A stretch of DNA of 64,000 nucleotides from Haloarcula litorea. Its GTDB lineage: Archaea > Halobacteriota > Halobacteria > Halobacteriales > Haloarculaceae. Position numbers and translations under genes: made by a program. This document shows, one piece after another, positions 60,414-64,000 of this stretch; the first letter of the stretch is position 1; the number at the start of each line of letters is the position of its first letter. The notes beneath the pieces are model-generated. The model was not told where the DNA came from. It saw nothing but the letters and a program-made list of their open reading frames with translations, and did not search any database. The stretch is taken from assembly GCF_029338195.1 (NCBI RefSeq), contig NZ_CP119779.1, positions 2,790,001 through 2,854,000 of the forward strand, in the 5' to 3' direction.

Positions 60414-62312
60414 CTACTCCTCGTCTTCGGTCAGTCCCTGCGAGGGACCGCCGGAGAAGACGAACTCGTGTTCGGCCTCCGTCTCGAACCGGCCGAGGAT
60501 GTCGCCCAGCGGCTGGGCGTACCGCTTCAGGCGCTCGGCGCGCGAGGAGACCTCGTTGAGTTCTGCGGCCTGTTCCTCCGCGGCACCGGCGACGGTCTCG
60601 GACTCGGCCATCATGTCCTCGCTGGTGTCGGCGGCCTCCTGTAGGGTCGCGGCCGTGGCCCGGAACTGGTCGAGGGAGTCGCCCATCTCGACGTCGGGGT
60701 TCTCTCGGTCCAGCCGTTCCAGCGTCGCCACCAGGTCGTCGAGGTCCTCCGAGATGCGCTGGAGCCGTTCCTTCTGGTCGTAGGCGTCGTCGGAGATCTT
60801 CTGCACGGACTCGGCGACCTGCTCGGAGGCCTCGCGGACGGATTCGGCGCTCGTGAGCACGACGTCACCGGACTCGGCCACCTCGTCTGCGAAGCTGTCG
60901 AGCTGGCCGATCGTCTTCTCGAGCTCGTCGACCATCCCGTTGAACTCGCTCGCGATGCGGTCCATCGACTCGTTCTCGCCGTCGGTGTCCATCCGCCGGG
61001 TGAGGTTCCCGCCCGCCGTGGCCTCCATCACGTCCGAGAACTCCTCGGCCTTCTCCTGGAGGTACGTGTTCATCTCCATCGCCTCGGCCCGGGACACCTC
61101 GGCCTGCTTGCGTGCCCGCTCGGCTTCGTCGATCTGCTCTTTCAGGGCGTCGCGCATGTCACCGAACCCGTCGTACAGCCGCCCGACGTTGTCGATGCGG
61201 CCCGTCGAGATGTCCACGTCGAGGTTCCCCTCGCGCATCTGTTCGGTCTTGCGGGTCAGCCGGTCGATCGAGGTCGAGACGTTGTACCCCAGTGCCGCCC
61301 CGACCCCACCGATGAGCAGGACCATCAGCCCGGTCCCGACGAAGCCGTAGAGCTGGACGTTCTGGACGAAGCCGAACACGGCCGAGTACGGCGCGTGGAC
61401 CAGCACGACCCAGTCGGTGCCGGCGACGGGCGAGTAGCCGACCGTGTACCGCTCGTCGAGGACGTCGCTGGGCTGCATCGTCTGGATGACGCCGGCCTCG
61501 ACGTCGCCGGAGCCGCGGAGGTCGTTCGCCCGCTGGACCGGCCGGAGGGCCGCCTCGCCGGACGCGTACTGGGTCAGGATGGCGTCGCCGACCCCCTGTC
61601 CCTTCCCCTCGTCGAACATCACGACGTTCGAGGCGTTGACGACCTGCGTGAAACCGCCCTCGGCTCGCTGGGCACCCTGGAGCGACTCGGTGATGCTGCC
61701 GACCGAGTACTCGATGAGGATGTAGCGGTTCTGGGAGGCCGACACCGGGCTCATGAAGCCCACCACCGGTCCGTCCTGGGTCCGGTAGACGCTGGAGTGG
61801 ACCACCTCGCCGGCCTGGTCGAACTCCGTCCCGCCCGTCCAGGTCCGGTTCACCCGACTCACGTTCGTGCCGGCGCTCAGCGACGTGCTGGCGACGATCG
61901 AGGTGCCGGTGATCTCGCGCTCGACGAGGTGGATCGACGTCACGTCCGCCGAGAGGCTCGCCTCGCGGTTGCGGAGTTCGAGCCGGAGCTGCTCGGCGTC
62001 GTTCGACGTCCAGACGTCGTCCGAGGAGACGAACTGCGTCGAGAGCCGGTTCCGCTCGAACCACTGCTCGATGATGTCCCCCTCCTGGGCCGCGGTCCCG
62101 CGGTACTCCGCGGTCACCTGGTCGGCCGTGTAGGCCTGGATCTGTTCCGTGGCGAAGATGCCCACCGCGCCGACGGACAGGGCCATCACCACGAGGACGA
62201 TCGCGAACTTCAGCGCGAAGTTCGCCCGGACGAAGTCCGGGACGATCGCCGCGACGATTCCGCCGTCGTTCCCGCCCGATGCCGCTGCCCGCTGTGTGTC
62301 CTTCGAGCTCAT
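60414..62312 (-). CDS. Chemoreceptor-like transducer (dCache-HAMP) without signalling tip
   Basis: A 632-residue membrane receptor. TM1 lies at about 30-52, an extracellular dCache-like sensor at 53-318 (AAQEGDIIEQWFERNRLSTQ, then SVYRTQDGPVVGFMSPVSAS), TM2 at about 322-348, then two HAMP-like modules (NLDVDISTGRIDNVGRLYDG and GGNLTRRMDTDGENESMDRI) and coiled coil. The expected methyl-accepting signalling hairpin with I-A-x-QTN-x-LALNA-x-IEAARA is absent. The coiled coil goes from RLQRISEDLDDLVATLE straight to AESETVAGAAEEQAAELNEV. It would therefore lack the CheA/CheW contact. It follows the binding protein gene by one base and is probably its partner. Confidence 0.8.
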   Translation of the reverse strand: MSSKDTQRAAASGGNDGGIVAAIVPDFVRANFALKFAIVLVVMALSVGAVGIFATEQIQAYTADQVTAEYRGTAAQEGDIIEQWFERNRLSTQFVSSDDVWTSNDAEQLRLELRNREASLSADVTSIHLVEREITGTSIVASTSLSAGTNVSRVNRTWTGGTEFDQAGEVVHSSVYRTQDGPVVGFMSPVSASQNRYILIEYSVGSITESLQGAQRAEGGFTQVVNASNVVMFDEGKGQGVGDAILTQYASGEAALRPVQRANDLRGSGDVEAGVIQTMQPSDVLDERYTVGYSPVAGTDWVVLVHAPYSAVFGFVQNVQLYGFVGTGLMVLLIGGVGAALGYNVSTSIDRLTRKTEQMREGNLDVDISTGRIDNVGRLYDGFGDMRDALKEQIDEAERARKQAEVSRAEAMEMNTYLQEKAEEFSDVMEATAGGNLTRRMDTDGENESMDRIASEFNGMVDELEKTIGQLDSFADEVAESGDVVLTSAESVREASEQVAESVQKISDDAYDQKERLQRISEDLDDLVATLERLDRENPDVEMGDSLDQFRATAATLQEAADTSEDMMAESETVAGAAEEQAAELNEVSSRAERLKRYAQPLGDILGRFETEAEHEFVFSGGPSQGLTEDEE

Positions 62313-62313
62313 A

Positions 62314-63660
62314 TCAGTTGTCCCCGAGCGAACAGTTCGCTGCCGGTCCGTCCGTACAGGAGTAGGTCGCGTCCCGCGTCGTCTCGACGAGGTCGTAGTA
62401 CCGCCCGAACGTCTGCTGGTCGCCCGATCGCCCCTTGACGATCGGGACGGGCCGCATCGACTGGTGGTCGCAGGCGCGCATCGTCTGTGCGCCGATCCCG
62501 GCCGCGTACTCGCGGCCCTCGATGGCCGGGATCACCTCGTTCGGATCGAACGTCCCGGCCCGCGCGACCGCGTTGGCGTACTGGAGCGTCTGCGTGTACG
62601 CCACCTGTGCCGGACCCGAGGGGATCGCGGCGTTCGCCGATCCGGTACCGCCCTCGTACTCGCTGCTGAACGCGTCGATGAACGACTTCGAGAGCGGCGT
62701 CTCGATCGAGGGGTCCCAGGCGATGGTGCCGATGACGTCCTCGATAGCCCCGCCGGCGCTCTGTGCCACCGCCCGCGTGTACAGCGGGATGACGACGTTC
62801 TCGTCCGGGAAGTTCTCCCGGACCGCCCGGACGGCGTTGGCCGCGTCGAGCCCCCGGAGGTTCAGGACGAGCACGTCCTCGTCGGCGTTCTCGATGTCGG
62901 ACATGTACTGCCCGAAGTCGCGGGTCCCCAGCTGGACGCTGAGGCTCCCGACGGGCTGCCAGCCGGCGTCCGAGAGGAACTGGGTCATCAGGTCCCGCTG
63001 TGCGTTGCCCCAGTCGTCCTCCGAGTACATCTGGAAGAACCGCACGTCGGAGCCGTACTCGTCGACGAGGACGGGTTCGAGCGCCTTCGCGGTCATGTAG
63101 GCGTCGAACATCTCGCGGAACGTCCAGCGGTTGCAGGACGAGCCGGTGAGCGCGTCTATGTGGACCATCGTCGCCATATAGATGACCTGCCGCTCGGCGG
63201 CGACCGTCTGCTGGGCGAGGCCCGTGTCGCTCGTCGATCCGCCGGCGAGCATTATCACGTCCTCGTTCTCGATCATCGAGACGGCGTTCTGCCGCGCCAC
63301 CTCGGGATCGCTCCCCGTGTCCCGGACGACGGGTTCGACCGACTTCCCGAGCAGGCCGTCCCCGTCGAGCGCGCCGAACTCCCGGTTGCCGACCCACCCG
63401 CCGCCCTCGTTGATGTGCTTGACGGCGAGTTTCGCCCCCCTGAGTTCCTCGGCCCCCTCCGTCGAGAAGGGGCCCGAGCGCGCGACGTTGAACCCGAACG
63501 GGGCGGTGTCGCCGGTCACGGGGTAGGTCCCGACCGACTCGGCGGTCGGTGTCCCGTCACCACCGCCGCCACAGCCGGCCAGGCCCGCGACCCCGGCGGC
63601 ACCTGCGGTCCGGAGAAAGCGCCGTCGGGAGACCGATCTCGTCGATAGCCTACGACCCAT
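62314..63660 (-). CDS. Periplasmic-binding-protein (LivK-type) lipoprotein
   Basis: A 448-residue exported lipoprotein. SRRRFLRTAGAAGVAGLAGC is a Tat signal with a lipobox at Cys30. The rest is a two-lobe peripla_BP_6 domain: FNVARSGPFSTEGAEELRGAKL, AVKHINEGGGWVGN, MIENEDVIMLAGGSTSDTGL, RFFQMYSEDDWGNAQRD and VLNLRGLDAANAVRAV. Such proteins bind branched-chain amino acids, amides or urea. No ABC permease or ATPase lies nearby. The adjacent transducer gene suggests a sensory rather than transport role, as in the BasB-BasT and CosB-CosT pairs of Halobacterium. The start is the ATG at 63660. Confidence 0.87.
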   Translation of the reverse strand: MGRRLSTRSVSRRRFLRTAGAAGVAGLAGCGGGGDGTPTAESVGTYPVTGDTAPFGFNVARSGPFSTEGAEELRGAKLAVKHINEGGGWVGNREFGALDGDGLLGKSVEPVVRDTGSDPEVARQNAVSMIENEDVIMLAGGSTSDTGLAQQTVAAERQVIYMATMVHIDALTGSSCNRWTFREMFDAYMTAKALEPVLVDEYGSDVRFFQMYSEDDWGNAQRDLMTQFLSDAGWQPVGSLSVQLGTRDFGQYMSDIENADEDVLVLNLRGLDAANAVRAVRENFPDENVVIPLYTRAVAQSAGGAIEDVIGTIAWDPSIETPLSKSFIDAFSSEYEGGTGSANAAIPSGPAQVAYTQTLQYANAVARAGTFDPNEVIPAIEGREYAAGIGAQTMRACDHQSMRPVPIVKGRSGDQQTFGRYYDLVETTRDATYSCTDGPAANCSLGDN

Positions 63661-63684
63661 GGGTTGTAGTGGAAAATATTGGTA

Positions 63685-63696
63685 CAAAAGCTTTTG
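63685..63696. promoter_or_regulatory. CAAAAGCTTTTG palindrome in the binding-protein promoter
   Basis: A perfect 12-bp palindrome lies 25-36 bp upstream of the ATG at 63660 in an AT-rich stretch (ggaaaatattggta next to it). It overlaps the TATA position, so a bound repressor there could block transcription of the binding protein and transducer genes. Confidence 0.45.
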
Positions 63697-63884
63697 GAGG
63701 AGATCGGCTGACGACGTAAGGATTCTTCCTCCGGTTATCACAGTCGGTAATCGCATCGTGCCGGGGCGGCCGCGTGCGGTCGCTCGCAGCCCGGGTCGTG
63801 TCAGCGGTCACGGGGTGTTGCCGCGCCCGTCGGGCGAGCGGCGACCCGACGGGATTTAAGCCGACCCGGCGACGACGGGGGAGT

Positions 63885-64000
63885 ATGACCGACCTCGTCA
63901 CCTTCGGCGAGACGATGTTGCGGTTGTCGCCACCCGACGACGAGCGCCTCGAGACGGCCGACCAGTACACCGTCCGTGCCGCCGGAGCGGAGTCGAACGT
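63885..64000 (+). CDS. PfkB-family sugar kinase, 5' part (KDG kinase-like)
   Basis: The ATG at 63885 opens a frame that leaves the window after 38 residues: [20 protein letters not shown], then [18 protein letters not shown]. This is the N-terminus of PfkB-family kinases, with the conserved [10 protein letters not shown] and GGAESNV-like segment. It most resembles haloarchaeal 2-keto-3-deoxygluconate kinases of the semi-phosphorylative Entner-Doudoroff route. The Gly pair before AESN reads AG here. Substrate cannot be fixed without the remainder. Confidence 0.75.
   Translation, partial: MTDLVTFGETMLRLSPPDDERLETADQYTVRAAGAESN

Overview
The window comes from a haloarchaeon (class Halobacteria). 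Base composition is strongly GC-rich, the predicted proteins are acidic, and several families are largely haloarchaeal: DUF7344 winged-helix proteins, HalOD1 domains, and Tat-type secretion signals joined to lipoboxes. Diphthamide synthase Dph2 and an archaeal-type CoaD fit this. No rRNA, tRNA or CRISPR was recognised.

Left flank (1-12.1 kb): a partial PAS protein, dph2, a YlbF-like protein, an MFS transporter, an MBL-fold hydrolase, a coiled-coil protein, a HisG-like protein, then a run of small regulatory or membrane genes (two DUF7344, one HalOD1, one 35-aa microprotein, one HTH-like protein) and a BKACE-family enzyme.

Centre (12.2-50.1 kb): a large surface-glycan or exopolysaccharide locus. 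It holds two sugar nucleotidyltransferases, seven glycosyltransferase-type genes, a GT39/PMT-like membrane glycosyltransferase, a Wzx-type flippase, two SDR sugar-nucleotide epimerases, two alkaline-phosphatase-superfamily enzymes, a Gfo/Idh/MocA oxidoreductase, and a set of proteins that probably bind or process polymer (three-CBM6 protein, two paralogous beta-helix proteins, an alginate-lyase-family lipoprotein, an FG-GAP propeller). At its heart is a same-strand block of eight genes: hddC-hddA-gmhA-gmhB, then rpe-tktN-tktC-tal. The second half can make sedoheptulose 7-phosphate from glycolytic intermediates. The first half can turn it into GDP-D-glycero-alpha-D-manno-heptose. This self-contained heptose module inside an archaeal glycan locus is the main discovery candidate.

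Right flank (50.1-64 kb): again HalOD1, a second copy of the microprotein family, and DUF7344, so the same regulatory families bracket the glycan locus. Then a decayed glycerate 2-kinase, coaD, a DUF7260-like protein, an amidohydrolase, an integrase with its DUF5805-like partner, about 2 kb of gene-poor DNA, a substrate-binding lipoprotein paired with a chemoreceptor-like transducer that lacks the usual signalling tip, and the start of a PfkB sugar kinase.

Many glycan genes carry an ATAACTA-like element, in several cases 24-42 bp upstream of the start codon, the position of a TATA box in leaderless haloarchaeal genes. Functions are inferred from the translated sequence and family knowledge; no database search was run.
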